Source: Bacteroidales bacterium GP2
GTDB taxonomy: Bacteria > Bacteroidota > Bacteroidia > Bacteroidales > Muribaculaceae
Length of the DNA: 23,421 bases
Assembly (NCBI GenBank): GCA_001701115.1
Contig: DAAJ01000053.1
Span: 1-23,421, forward strand
Direction: 5' to 3'
In this document: one piece after another, positions 1 through 8,420 of the stretch
Position numbering within the stretch: the first letter of the stretch is position 1
Layout of the letters: every line of letters starts with the position of its first letter
Notes under the pieces: model-generated
Databases searched by the model: none
Told to the model about the DNA's origin: nothing
The model's input: the letters and a program-made list of their open reading frames with translations, nothing else
Program-made: the position numbers and the translations under genes

Positions 1-9
1 TGACTTTGG

Positions 10-1353
10 TTAGTCTATCTCCTCATCAGCTTCATATCCCCCCATCTCACGGATAGCATTCTTAAGCATAGTGTACTGCTGGAAGAGGTGATTTACCGGC
101 ACCTCACCTTTGGTATAGTCATGCATCGGGCTCTTCAGGAAGAAACTGAGGAACCTCTGGATACCATGTCTGCCTGCACGCGCAGCGAGGTCGCTTAGAA
201 GCACCAGGTCAAGACATAAAGGTGCGGCAAGAATAGAATCACGACAAAGGAAGTTGATTTTGATCTGCATGGGATAACCCATCCAGCCGAAAATGTCAAT
301 ATTGTCCCAACCTTCCTTACTATCATTGCGCGGAGGATAGTAATTGATTCGCACCTTGTGGTAATATCCTTGATGTCCTCCATCTTCAGCCCCACCACAA
401 TTCGCATTATATAGGTCCGGCTGTTTTTCTGCATCGAGGATAGACTCAAGAGTTGAAAGCTTTGAAACCTCTTTTGTCCGGAAATTGGCAGGTTCATCAA
501 GCACAAGCCCGTCACGGTTTCCAAGAATGTTTGTTGAAAACCACCCGTTAAGCCCAAGGCAACGTGTACCGATTATAGGAGCGAATCCAGATTTAACAAG
601 GGTTTGCCCTGTCTTGAAATCCTTGCCTGCAATAGGCATGCCTGTTTTTTCGCTGAGTTCCCACATTGCCGGAATATCAACAGTGGTATTCGGAGCACCC
701 ATTATAAAAGGAGCGCCCTCGCTGAGTGCCGCATATGCATAGCACATGGATGGAGCGATGTGCTCTTTGTCATCAGCTTTCATAGCTGACTCCAGAGCCT
801 CCAAAGAACCATGAACCGTTTCATCTACAGGCACATATACTTCAGTTGATGCCGCCCATAGAACAACCACACGGTCAACCCCTGTCTCTTTTTTAAAGTT
901 ACGGATATCCTCGCGGAGCTGTTCCACCATTTCCCAGCGTGTTTTACCCTCCATAATATTGCTACCATCGAGCCGCTTTGCATAATCTTTATCAAAAGCG
1001 GCTTTCATAGGAACAATCTTTTCAAGCTCGTCTTTCACCGACTCGATATCTTTGGGCTGAAGAACCTCAGCATAGCAGGCACTTTCGTAAGCATTGGCTG
1101 GATAAACATCCCATGCTCCAAAAACAATATCGTCAAGCTTTGCCATGGGAACAATATCCTCATACTTGAGATATTTTTTTTCTGCGCCTTTGCCTACACG
1201 AATTTTATCGTACTGTGTCATGGAGCCTACAGGCTTTGCAAGACCTTTACGCGCCATGAGCACGCCGGTCATAAAGGTGGAGGTAACAGCTCCAAGCCCA
1301 ACCACGAGAACACCGAGTTTACCTTCAGCAGGTTTTACTGTTGCTTTGCCCAT
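10..1353 (-). CDS. myo-inositol-3-phosphate synthase (MIPS)
   Basis: Converts D-glucose 6-phosphate to 1D-myo-inositol 3-phosphate with NAD as recycled cofactor, in the cytoplasm. This is the committed step of inositol lipid synthesis. The 447-residue product begins with a Rossmann NAD site (GLGAVTST, residues 19-26). Versions of the MIPS signature blocks follow: LWAASTEVY at 165-173, GAPNTT near 219-224, GKDFKTGQT at 253-261 with the likely catalytic lysines, and NILGNRDG at 275-282. The C-terminal block IKINFLCRDS (373-382) is also family-like. It starts with ATG and ends with TAA nine bases from the window edge. It follows the acyltransferase after a 129-base leader with its own promoter-like box. 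The upstream CDP-alcohol transferase supplies an obvious user of the product. Family assignment is firm; in vivo role is inferred from the operon. Confidence 0.95.
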   Translation of the reverse strand: MGKATVKPAEGKLGVLVVGLGAVTSTFMTGVLMARKGLAKPVGSMTQYDKIRVGKGAEKKYLKYEDIVPMAKLDDIVFGAWDVYPANAYESACYAEVLQPKDIESVKDELEKIVPMKAAFDKDYAKRLDGSNIMEGKTRWEMVEQLREDIRNFKKETGVDRVVVLWAASTEVYVPVDETVHGSLEALESAMKADDKEHIAPSMCYAYAALSEGAPFIMGAPNTTVDIPAMWELSEKTGMPIAGKDFKTGQTLVKSGFAPIIGTRCLGLNGWFSTNILGNRDGLVLDEPANFRTKEVSKLSTLESILDAEKQPDLYNANCGGAEDGGHQGYYHKVRINYYPPRNDSKEGWDNIDIFGWMGYPMQIKINFLCRDSILAAPLCLDLVLLSDLAARAGRHGIQRFLSFFLKSPMHDYTKGEVPVNHLFQQYTMLKNAIREMGGYEADEEID

Positions 1354-1414
1354 GATATAAATAAAATTGGCATTAATAATTATTCTTTACTATTCATTTT
1401 CACCGCATATTTTT

Positions 1415-1440
1415 AATGCGATATAGCAAAAGTACGCATT
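1415..1440. repeat. inverted repeat flanking the MIPS promoter box
   Basis: Six-base arms AATGCG (1415-1420) and CGCATT (1435-1440) enclose the -7-like box of the MIPS gene. A third copy, CGCAT at 1404-1408, also pairs with 1416-1420. The position suits an operator, but arms this short arise often by chance. Confidence 0.35.
1427..1434 (-). promoter_or_regulatory. putative -7 box for the MIPS gene
   Basis: The minus strand reads TACTTTTG, matching the Bacteroidetes -7 consensus TAnnTTTG. No good TTTG lies at the expected -33 distance (only TTGC, 22 bases upstream). Transcription would start near 1421, giving a leader of about 70 bases. This suggests the synthase can be expressed apart from the acyltransferase. 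Confidence 0.45.
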
Positions 1441-1482
1441 ATATATGATATGAGGAGCAACTAAGTGAGAATTTGGGAAACT

Positions 1483-2394
1483 TCAATCGCTTAAAGTAGT
1501 TATATGGCGTCCCGACAGATCATAGGTCTGCATTCTAAGATACCACCCCAATGCCTCATAGTCGCTGCCGAATTCCGCCTGTTTTTCCACCGATACAGGT
1601 TCACCGATTGTGACATGCATGGTTTTATTGCGCTTCTTCAGCAGCTCACGGACAAGGTTTGCAGTGCGCAACGGTATGCTGTGGTGACCGAGGAAGTTGA
1701 AATACCGCGAATTTTTGCCGTGGAAATATATCGGAATTACAGGGACTTTCGCTTTTTGGATAATTTGCAAGATTACAGGCTGCCACGGACGGTCAGTAAT
1801 AATACCGTCCTTGTCAGTTTTACCGATTGCACCTGCAGGGAAAAAACCAACCGGTTTGCCATCCCTCAGCATTGACAGAGCCTCACGTACACCAGCAACC
1901 GACACCCTTCGCTTCTCCGGGTCAGTGGAAGCGGACTGGTCGACTGCAATAAAATTTGGACGCATTGCGGAAATATGGTTTAGAATCATATTTACCATAA
2001 CCTTATATTCAGGACGCACGCGGGTGACAATATTGATAAGCATGATACCGTCTATATGACCGAACGGATGGTTGCTTACGGTGATAAACGGACCCTCCTT
2101 GAACCTTTCAAGAATCTCCATTCCATCAACCTCCAGATTAATTTTGAACTCATCCTTTATCAGATGTTCGGTAAACTCAGGACCGGGAGTCTTGCACCAT
2201 GCTGAATGGATGCGGTTGACCTCGTCAATCTTGAAGTAATGCATCAGCCACTTGACAAGACGGGGATATTTGGCGGCAACAGGAGCTATTTCAACAATAT
2301 CCCTCATATTTAGGACTTCAGGACGTACCTCTACATCGGGATACTCGTCAAATACATATACTTCCTCGCCAAATTTATTTTTCTTACTTACCAT
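1483..2394 (-). CDS. lysophospholipid-acyltransferase family protein (hemolysin/PlsC type)
   Basis: Predicted membrane-associated acyltransferase that would transfer a fatty acyl chain to a lipid or amino-alcohol acceptor; the acceptor cannot be read from the sequence. The 303-residue product has the catalytic block NHPFGHIDG (108-116). Its His and Asp are five residues apart, as in the putative-hemolysin/OlsB-like branch (NHPxGGxDG), rather than four as in classic PlsC. The later blocks are FFPAGAIG (184-191) and VPVIPIYFHG (217-226). There is no signal peptide or clear transmembrane helix. Its ATG overlaps the end of the GtrA-like gene by 11 bases, so the two are probably translated together. 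In this operon it could acylate an inositol lipid or a precursor, which is inference. A glycine- or ornithine-lipid acyltransferase is the main alternative. Confidence 0.82.
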   Translation of the reverse strand: MVSKKNKFGEEVYVFDEYPDVEVRPEVLNMRDIVEIAPVAAKYPRLVKWLMHYFKIDEVNRIHSAWCKTPGPEFTEHLIKDEFKINLEVDGMEILERFKEGPFITVSNHPFGHIDGIMLINIVTRVRPEYKVMVNMILNHISAMRPNFIAVDQSASTDPEKRRVSVAGVREALSMLRDGKPVGFFPAGAIGKTDKDGIITDRPWQPVILQIIQKAKVPVIPIYFHGKNSRYFNFLGHHSIPLRTANLVRELLKKRNKTMHVTIGEPVSVEKQAEFGSDYEALGWYLRMQTYDLSGRHITTLSD

Positions 2395-2983
2395 CGTTGT
2401 TTAAGGTTGAGTTTTTAGTTCCGATTCCAATAGCATTCAGGAATCGCTCTATATATTTGTCCAATCGGGTCACTTTGAAAACGAAATGGCGCTGAAGCAG
2501 GAAGTTCCAACATAACGACACTGAAAGAGCTACAAAAAGACGTGCAGCAAGGAATATTCCATCTTGCGACAAACCTTTTATATGGTGCAACATATCCAAG
2601 TTGTTTACCAAGGAGTCAACAGCCTCTGTGCCAAAACTATTCAACAGCAACGATCCCATCCATACAAAAATGAATTTGGAAAGTGCTACACGCCAGTCTA
2701 CACCAAAAGCATGGAAAGTGAAGCGATAGTTGATAATGCAGTTGAAGATTCCACCAACAAAAGCACCTATAGCGGTTGACCACCACGCAGATAAGCCAAG
2801 AAACGAGTAAACAAGAAATGAGGTAAGTATGTCAATCCAGCCACACAACTGGGAGGACACACTTGATCTTATCAGCGTGAAAAAGAATCCGTCGCTGTGA
2901 AGAACCTTATCCTTAATTTTTGCAATACGGGTGTTTTGCGATGCCGGAGTCTCTTTTTCAATAGGATTGGTATTATTATCCAT
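2384..2983 (-). CDS. GtrA-like four-helix membrane protein
   Basis: GtrA-family (PF04138-type) inner-membrane protein. Known members are thought to flip or position polyprenyl-linked sugars for O-antigen, arabinan or teichoic acid glycosylation. The 199-residue product has an N-terminal cytoplasmic tail and four hydrophobic segments at about 44-64, 67-87, 100-118 and 142-163. The family-like NYRFTF lies after helix 2 (85-90) and RHFVFK after helix 4 (165-170). I chose the ATG at 2983 because it forms an 8-base overlap with the preceding stop. An in-frame TTG at 3013 would add ten residues but has less support. It sits between a CDP-alcohol transferase and an acyltransferase, hinting at a role in moving or decorating inositol lipid, but substrate is unknown. 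Confidence 0.8.
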   Translation of the reverse strand: MDNNTNPIEKETPASQNTRIAKIKDKVLHSDGFFFTLIRSSVSSQLCGWIDILTSFLVYSFLGLSAWWSTAIGAFVGGIFNCIINYRFTFHAFGVDWRVALSKFIFVWMGSLLLNSFGTEAVDSLVNNLDMLHHIKGLSQDGIFLAARLFVALSVSLCWNFLLQRHFVFKVTRLDKYIERFLNAIGIGTKNSTLNNDGK

Positions 2984-3665
2984 GAAAGGGCTTTGGAGGA
3001 TCAACCTTGGCAAGTGCCCTGAGGTCTTTGATTAATGAGACTATGTATATGACAAAAAGTGCAATCGCCACGAGCGCGCCAATACCATCGTATATGGTCC
3101 AAGGCTCCCCGAAGACTTCTACAGTATGCTCATTCATCGGGAAATACATGTAGAAAATAAAGACAGCGATGATTACCAAGCGCATTTCAGTGGGACCCAA
3201 GCTTGCATAGGTGAGACGGAATTTGCCAAGTACGATAGTGGAAATATATGTATATATCGACATACATAAGTAGCCGCCCATAATAAACAGGGAGATGCTA
3301 AGATACATCAGCGGTGACAGACCAAGACCAAGACAGAACAAGCACGTTGTAAGCGCATCAAGCGAATGGTCAATAAAAAAGCCATATTTGGGACGCTGGG
3401 TGTTTCGTGTTCTTGCAAGAGTGCCGTCAAGGCTATCACCATACCAATTTAACACCAGACAGAAAGAGGATGCCCAAAGATAATTGACATTATAGCGAGC
3501 CATCCAGCAAAATATAGCATATAAAACAGCAGCGGCAACTCCAAAGAATGTGAGAGTATCGGATGTCACCCATCTTGGCTGACGCTCGGCAAACCATACT
3601 AATGCTTTCTTCTCAAGGCGGTTGAGAAGAGAAGTCTGGATGCGCTCCGCATTTTCATTTCCCAT
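2976..3665 (-). CDS. CDP-alcohol phosphatidyltransferase, probable phosphatidylinositol-phosphate synthase
   Basis: Integral membrane enzyme that would displace CMP from CDP-diacylglycerol with an alcohol. With a MIPS gene in the same block, the likely alcohol is inositol 3-phosphate. The 229-residue product carries the complete family motif: D77, D80-G81, A84-R85, G95, D99 and D103 (D-x2-D-G-x2-A-R-x9-G-x3-D-x3-D). These Asp residues bind the metal ions and CDP. Around it are about six hydrophobic segments, the clearest at about 36-55, 104-122 and 195-214. Starting with ATG at 3665, it is the first gene of a tightly overlapping set. Inositol lipid clusters with MIPS and such a transferase are known in gut Bacteroidetes (BT_1522-BT_1526 in B. 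thetaiotaomicron). A PgsA- or PssA-type alcohol acceptor is less likely in this context. Confidence 0.88.
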   Translation of the reverse strand: MGNENAERIQTSLLNRLEKKALVWFAERQPRWVTSDTLTFFGVAAAVLYAIFCWMARYNVNYLWASSFCLVLNWYGDSLDGTLARTRNTQRPKYGFFIDHSLDALTTCLFCLGLGLSPLMYLSISLFIMGGYLCMSIYTYISTIVLGKFRLTYASLGPTEMRLVIIAVFIFYMYFPMNEHTVEVFGEPWTIYDGIGALVAIALFVIYIVSLIKDLRALAKVDPPKPFHG

Positions 3666-3734
3666 TATTGGCTTATTTTAATTGAATAGATGCCCATAAT
3701 ATGAAAATTAAGGACATTGTGTTAAAAACCGATA

Positions 3735-3742
3735 CAAAGTTA
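3735..3742 (-). promoter_or_regulatory. putative -7 box for the inositol lipid operon
   Basis: The minus strand reads TAACTTTG, a full match to TAnnTTTG, 69 bases before the CDP-alcohol transferase ATG. The -33 region is not a clean TTTG. It lies in the 148-base gap after pdxA, which otherwise shows only AT-rich sequence and no convincing terminator. Confidence 0.42.
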
Positions 3743-3813
3743 ACATTTAAATTTGAATTAAGACACTTTCACTACTGATAATGTGAGTTATCCCATTCAA
3801 TATAGTAGGTTTA

Positions 3814-4929
3814 TCAGTCCGCATCATCAGATTTTGTGAGGTCGAGAACCACGTTGTCGCTCTTGTTTTTCTCAATATACTGCTTGCGGAGGGGATTGGC
3901 ATGCGCTTTGTCATACACCGCTCTATTCCGGAAAATATCAATAGCCTCAAAAATCGCCTGACGCATGGAATCGGCATTAGCAATTCCGCGTCCAGCTATA
4001 TCGTATGCCGTGCCATGGTCCGGGGATGTACGCACATAAGGAAGTCCAGCGGTGAAATTTACGCCGGTATTCATGGCGATTGTCTTGAACGGCGCAAGTC
4101 CCTGGTCATGATACATGGCAAGTACGCCATCGAATTTTGTGAACTGTCCTGTACCAAAAAATCCATCACAGGCATATGGTCCGAAACAATTAATTTTGTC
4201 TACCTGGCATTCCGCAATAGCAGGCTCTATCACTTCTTTCTCCTCAGAGCCGAGCAGCCCTTCTTCGCCAGCATGAGGATTAAGCGAAAGCACAGCTATA
4301 CGGGGTCGGTTAATACCGAAATCTCTCCTGAGTGATTGGTCAAAATCTTTCAAGCGCCCTACAACCGCATCCTTAGTAACTGCCTCCGGGACTTTTGAAA
4401 TCGGGATATGACCGGTAACGAGTGCCACGCGGAGTGAGGTCGCAGGATCGTTAAGTATCATCAGCGCTTTTTCGCCATTATCTGCCAGCGAAGCCTGAAG
4501 ATACTCAGTGTGTCCGGGAAAACGGAATGTATCGCTCTGTATGGTATGCTTGTCTATCGGGGCAGTAACAAGAACATCTATATCACCGGCACGCAAATCT
4601 GTAACCGCACGTTCAAGTGCAACAAATGCTGCATTACCCGCCTCCTGTGATGCGATTCCGGGTTCTACTTTTACTTCCTCGCCAATAACATTTATAATGT
4701 TGTTCTGTCCGTCCCTTGCTTCAGAAGCCTTTGAAATCTGGTTTAGCTGGATGGGGTTGGCAAGTGAGCTTTTCTTATAATATCCTGCAATCTTTGCGGA
4801 ACCATAGATTACTGGAGTACAGATTTCAAGCATCCGTTCATCTTCAAGAGCCTTGAGGATTACCTCGTATCCAACACCATTTATGTCACCTTGGGTAATT
4901 CCAACCCTTATCTTTTGCTTTTCACTCAT
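3814..4929 (-). CDS. pdxA: 4-hydroxythreonine-4-phosphate dehydrogenase
   Basis: NAD-dependent enzyme of DXP-dependent vitamin B6 synthesis. It oxidises 4-phosphohydroxy-L-threonine, and the product goes on to pyridoxine phosphate with PdxJ. The 371-residue protein opens with GITQGDINGVGYEV (10-23). It has the three metal-binding histidines of the family in PGHTEY (H140), NPHAGEEG (H219) and YHDQG (H274), and ends with SPDHGTAYDIAGRG (302-315). It is about 30-40 residues longer than many PdxA proteins because of a polar C-terminal tail rich in Lys and Asp. It starts with ATG, 37 bases after the M28 peptidase stop, and probably shares its transcript. No PdxJ is visible nearby. Confidence 0.96.
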   Translation of the reverse strand: MSEKQKIRVGITQGDINGVGYEVILKALEDERMLEICTPVIYGSAKIAGYYKKSSLANPIQLNQISKASEARDGQNNIINVIGEEVKVEPGIASQEAGNAAFVALERAVTDLRAGDIDVLVTAPIDKHTIQSDTFRFPGHTEYLQASLADNGEKALMILNDPATSLRVALVTGHIPISKVPEAVTKDAVVGRLKDFDQSLRRDFGINRPRIAVLSLNPHAGEEGLLGSEEKEVIEPAIAECQVDKINCFGPYACDGFFGTGQFTKFDGVLAMYHDQGLAPFKTIAMNTGVNFTAGLPYVRTSPDHGTAYDIAGRGIANADSMRQAIFEAIDIFRNRAVYDKAHANPLRKQYIEKNKSDNVVLDLTKSDDAD

Positions 4930-4966
4930 TTTATTTCAGGTATTTAAATTAAAAACGCACTCCCGC

Positions 4967-5974
4967 TCATTTCTTTACTGAGGATGGGTTTGCCATATTC
5001 CACAAATTGAGATATGCCGCACGGGTAATATCTACAGTTTTCGGATAATTTATCTTGTCTGCGTGGTCAGACGGCATGTGATAATCAGGGTGCCCGTCTG
5101 TGTGATACCATATAACAGGAATATCACGTTTAGCAAAAGAGCCATTGTCTCCCCCACCGATAGGTCTGTCCCATGCACGGTAATCAGGTTTCAAGTTCAA
5201 GCCACGCTCCTTGATGTCATTCCTTAGCCATTCTTCAAAAGCAGGATATGCGGCGGTATAGAAATAAACCACATGCTCAGGAACAGCTTCGTTATTATTC
5301 CTTCCAATCATATCAAAATTGATATAACCTTTTATTTTTTCCGGTTCAGCCCATGTCTGCATAAAATATTCCGAGCCGAGCAATCCTTTCTCTTCCCCGT
5401 CCCACAACGCAAAAATTATGGTACGCTCAGGCTGCTCGCCGCTTTCAATAAAAGCGCGTGCAATCTGAAGCACCGCTGCAACTCCGGAAGCGTTGTCATC
5501 TGCACCATTGTATATTTTATCCCCGTCAAGAAGAGGGTCAACCCCAAGATGATCGTAATGCGCTCCCATAACTACGTATTCATCGCTTTTCTTTCCAGGA
5601 ATCACACCAAGTATATTTCTGAGGTTAAGTTTCTGATGCACAGATTTGTGTATCGCTGCAATACTGTCCGGGTGCACCTGGTATCTGCCTCTGCGCTGCC
5701 TTTCAATCCTATATGCCTCAAAAGGTTGCTCATAACCATTTGCATCCCAAGGCTTTAATCCTAATGCTTTAATATTCGCAAGTACATAGTTGCCGGCAAT
5801 CCTTCCTGATTTATATCCGGCTTCCCTGCCTTCCAGTTCATCTGAGGCGAGAAAACCTATATGGGCTTCGGCTGTTTCTGAATTGATTGTACGGTAACCT
5901 CTGTCAATGGGTTTCTCCGCATAAAGCATTGTGCAGAATGCACCGGCAAATATGGTTAGCAGAATTTTTCTCAT
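4967..5974 (-). CDS. secreted M28-family zinc metallopeptidase
   Basis: Exported aminopeptidase-type zinc enzyme, probably periplasmic. A Sec signal peptide covers residues 1-19, with cleavage likely after LYA. The mature part begins with the region SDELEGREAG (44-53), common in Bacteroidetes M28 proteins. Metal and catalytic residues are in order: H139 in GAHYDH, D159 in NGADDNASG, E194/E195 in WDGEEKG, D221 in NFDMIGR and H299 in YHMPSDH. The set is complete, so activity is expected. The 335-residue length is normal. It follows uvrC by 43 bases and has a -7-like box at 5998-6005, so it may be expressed both from the upstream transcript and on its own. Substrate is unknown. Confidence 0.9.
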   Translation of the reverse strand: MRKILLTIFAGAFCTMLYAEKPIDRGYRTINSETAEAHIGFLASDELEGREAGYKSGRIAGNYVLANIKALGLKPWDANGYEQPFEAYRIERQRRGRYQVHPDSIAAIHKSVHQKLNLRNILGVIPGKKSDEYVVMGAHYDHLGVDPLLDGDKIYNGADDNASGVAAVLQIARAFIESGEQPERTIIFALWDGEEKGLLGSEYFMQTWAEPEKIKGYINFDMIGRNNNEAVPEHVVYFYTAAYPAFEEWLRNDIKERGLNLKPDYRAWDRPIGGGDNGSFAKRDIPVIWYHTDGHPDYHMPSDHADKINYPKTVDITRAAYLNLWNMANPSSVKK

Positions 5975-5997
5975 AAGGTATTAATTTATAGTAAGCG

Positions 5998-6005
5998 CAA
6001 AAATA
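5998..6005 (-). promoter_or_regulatory. putative -7 box for the M28 peptidase gene
   Basis: The minus strand reads TATTTTTG, fitting TAnnTTTG, 23 bases before the ATG. No properly spaced TTTG was found in the uvrC end, so this is a weak promoter call. Confidence 0.33.
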
Positions 6006-6017
6006 CAAAAAATTTAG

Positions 6018-7829
6018 CTATTCTGAATGAAACGCATTGAATACGATAGATGCTTTAGCGGGACCAACTACCGCCGCAAGGTCATCAAGGTCGGCTTCTT
6101 TGATTCGTTTAACACTCCTGAAATGTTTGAGCAAAGACTCTCGGGTCTTTGTCCCTATCCCTTTCACAGAATCAAGCTCTGAAACAAGCTGCCCTTTGCT
6201 TCGCCGGTTACGATGATGGGTTATGCCAAACCGGTGCGCCTCATCGCGGAGATGCTGCACCACCCTAAGGCTGTCTGAATTCTTGTCGATGTACAAAGGC
6301 ACGCTGTCACCGGGGAAATAAATTTCCTCCAGCCTCTTGGCTATTCCGACAACTGCAATGGTTCCACGCAGTCCCATTTCATCAAGCGCTTCCACCGCGG
6401 CACTGAGTTGCCCTTTGCCCCCGTCAACCACTATTAGCTGCGGAAGTTCTTCCCCTTCATTGACAAGCCTTGTATATCGCCGGGTAAGCACCTCCTTCAT
6501 GGACGCGAAATCATCGGGACCTTCAACAGTCTTAATATTGAAGTGACGGTAATCTTTTTTTGATGGTTTCCCGTCCTTGAAAACAACACAACTTGCAACC
6601 GGATTTGTGCCCTGTATGTTCGAGTTGTCGAAACATTCAATATGGTGCGGGAGGGTTTCAAGGCGGAAATCCGATTTCATTCTTTCAAGGAGTTTCTGCG
6701 TACGTTGCTCCGGATCCTTACGTGCCATCTGGTTCAGCATGTCTATTTTGTGCTGCCTTGCATTTCGCTCCGAAACTTCCAGAAGCTTTGCTTTGTCACC
6801 TCTCTGCGGAACCATGAACGTTACTCCGGGCATCTCGACATCAGGCTGTTCGGCAACAAGCACCGCTTCATATTTTACATCAAAATTCTTTGCGATCTCT
6901 GCCATCGCATAGCCGAGCAACTGCGGCGCAGTCTCATCCATACGACGCTTATATTCAAGAGTGACACTTCTGACAACAGCACCCCTTCTTACATGCATAT
7001 AATTTATAAAAACATCACCGCCGCCATCATCGTCAATTCCGAATACATCAATGTCGCCTATGGTTTGGCTTACTATGACACTCTTACCACAATAGCGCTC
7101 AACAAGCTCGTATTTTTCTTTTATTTCCTGAGCCTCTTCAAAACGCAACTCCGCACTCAGTTCAAGCATCTGTTTTTTTAGGTATTCCAGAAGTTCAGCA
7201 AGGTCGCCACGCAGTATCTTTTTCACATTTTCGATCTGCTGGGCATACTCTTCCTGGCTGATTTTGCCTACGCATGGTCCGGAGCATCTTTTAATATGGT
7301 AATCCAGGCAAAGCCGACCTTTCCCTTCAGTTACTGTAGCAGGAGTTATCATGTGCCGACATGACCGCAACGGATACAATTCCCGGATTAACTCAAGCAC
7401 AGTACGTGCAGAGGTAGTGTCTGTGTACGGACCGTAATACTTGGAACCTTCGAGCTCTTTCTGCCTCGTCATGAACACACGGGGGAAAGGCTCTTTTGTC
7501 ACCACAATCATAGGATAGGATTTGTCATCTTTAAGCAGCACATTATACCTCGGCTTATACTCCTTAATCATGGAGTTTTCAAGGTTAAGTGCATCCTGCT
7601 CCGTAGGCACAACAATGTACTTCATATCTGCAATAGCACGGACAAGCAAGTTTGTCCGTGTGCTGTCATGCGTGCGGTTGAAATATGAAGAGACTCTTCT
7701 TTTAAGATTTTTAGCCTTGCCTACATATATCACATTCCCCTCAGAGTCGAAGTACATGTAGACTCCGGGGGTAGTAGGCAAAATTGAAATCTTATCGGTG
7801 AGTTCCTGGGATTTTTTATGCTTTGCCAA
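6018..7829 (-). CDS. uvrC: excinuclease ABC subunit C
   Basis: Makes both incisions in nucleotide excision repair with UvrA and UvrB. The 603-residue product has a GIY-YIG nuclease domain at the N-terminus (GVYMYF 22-27, IYVGKAKNLKRRV 34-46). Four cysteines at 157, 174, 182 and 186 match the iron-sulfur cluster described for E. coli UvrC. A UVR/UvrB-binding helix pair lies near 208-243. The RNase H-like nuclease follows with its DDH triad (D401, D469, H532), and a helix-hairpin-helix tail covers about 551-600. The start is TTG, supported by an AAGGAG seven bases upstream and by the lack of a usable ATG before the GIY-YIG motif. It lies 19 bases after apt and is surely in its operon. Confidence 0.97.
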   Translation of the reverse strand: MAKHKKSQELTDKISILPTTPGVYMYFDSEGNVIYVGKAKNLKRRVSSYFNRTHDSTRTNLLVRAIADMKYIVVPTEQDALNLENSMIKEYKPRYNVLLKDDKSYPMIVVTKEPFPRVFMTRQKELEGSKYYGPYTDTTSARTVLELIRELYPLRSCRHMITPATVTEGKGRLCLDYHIKRCSGPCVGKISQEEYAQQIENVKKILRGDLAELLEYLKKQMLELSAELRFEEAQEIKEKYELVERYCGKSVIVSQTIGDIDVFGIDDDGGGDVFINYMHVRRGAVVRSVTLEYKRRMDETAPQLLGYAMAEIAKNFDVKYEAVLVAEQPDVEMPGVTFMVPQRGDKAKLLEVSERNARQHKIDMLNQMARKDPEQRTQKLLERMKSDFRLETLPHHIECFDNSNIQGTNPVASCVVFKDGKPSKKDYRHFNIKTVEGPDDFASMKEVLTRRYTRLVNEGEELPQLIVVDGGKGQLSAAVEALDEMGLRGTIAVVGIAKRLEEIYFPGDSVPLYIDKNSDSLRVVQHLRDEAHRFGITHHRNRRSKGQLVSELDSVKGIGTKTRESLLKHFRSVKRIKEADLDDLAAVVGPAKASIVFNAFHSE

Positions 7830-7836
7830 ATCTGGA

Positions 7837-7842
7837 CTCCTT
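7837..7842 (-). promoter_or_regulatory. Shine-Dalgarno site setting the uvrC TTG start
   Basis: The minus strand reads AAGGAG, seven bases before the TTG at 7829. Strong Shine-Dalgarno sites are uncommon in Bacteroidetes, and this one decides the start of uvrC. Confidence 0.65.
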
Positions 7843-7848
7843 ATAAAA

Positions 7849-8367
7849 TCAGTAAACTATCAGGGAATCTATTTGAACATCATCTGGCAGAGCCTTCCTG
7901 CCATTCAGCGCACCAAGCTCTATAATTGAATTGATATATATTTTTTTCGGGTTCATGCTTTTCACAAGTTCATATGCAGCAGCCATAGTTCCGCCGGTTG
8001 CAAGGACATCGTCATGAAGCACAACAATATCATTTTCGTTAATAGCATCCTTATGGATTTCGATGGTATCTGTACCATACTCTTTTGCATAGGTTGCCTT
8101 AATGGTTTCAGACGGAAGCTTTCCGGGCTTACGTGCAGGCACAAAACCAGCACCAAGCTCAAACGCAAGAATAGAACCGCATATGAATCCTCGGCTTTCA
8201 ATTCCCACGACTTTTGTCACCCCCTTATCACGATAGAGTTGAGACAAATCCCACCCGAGTATATGAAGAGCACGAGGATCCTTGAATGCAGTTGTCAAAT
8301 CCTTAAAAACTATTCCCGGAGTTGGGAAATCCATCACATCCCTGATTTTTGATTTAATGTATTCCAT
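7849..8367 (-). CDS. apt: adenine phosphoribosyltransferase
   Basis: Salvages adenine to AMP using PRPP, in the cytoplasm. The 172-residue product has the type I PRTase features: GIESRGFI (55-62), the flexible loop PARKPGKLP (78-86), and the PRPP-binding HDDVLATGGT (118-127). I placed the start at the ATG at 8367, which gives the family's normal length. Open frame continues upstream to 8511, but that part overlaps the mnmG end and the parS site and has no homologous character. The gene lies 70 bases after mnmG stop and 19 bases before uvrC. Confidence 0.95.
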   Translation of the reverse strand: MEYIKSKIRDVMDFPTPGIVFKDLTTAFKDPRALHILGWDLSQLYRDKGVTKVVGIESRGFICGSILAFELGAGFVPARKPGKLPSETIKATYAKEYGTDTIEIHKDAINENDIVVLHDDVLATGGTMAAAYELVKSMNPKKIYINSIIELGALNGRKALPDDVQIDSLIVY

Positions 8368-8420
8368 ATAATAATTATTGTTTTTAGTTTCATAATCCTT
8401 GACTCCAGCCCTCTTAGCAA

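Noticed and set aside
2984..3013. TTG start giving a longer GtrA-like protein
   Set aside because: The ATG at 2983 forms a typical short overlap with the preceding stop; ten extra residues show no support.
3666..3813. Rho-independent terminator after the pdxA stop
   Set aside because: Short inverted repeats such as GATAA/TTATC exist, but there is no GC-rich stem followed by a T-run on the relevant strand.
5273..5758. 161-codon plus-strand open frame opposite the M28 peptidase
   Set aside because: It is antisense to a gene with a complete catalytic set, with no promoter or domain features of its own.
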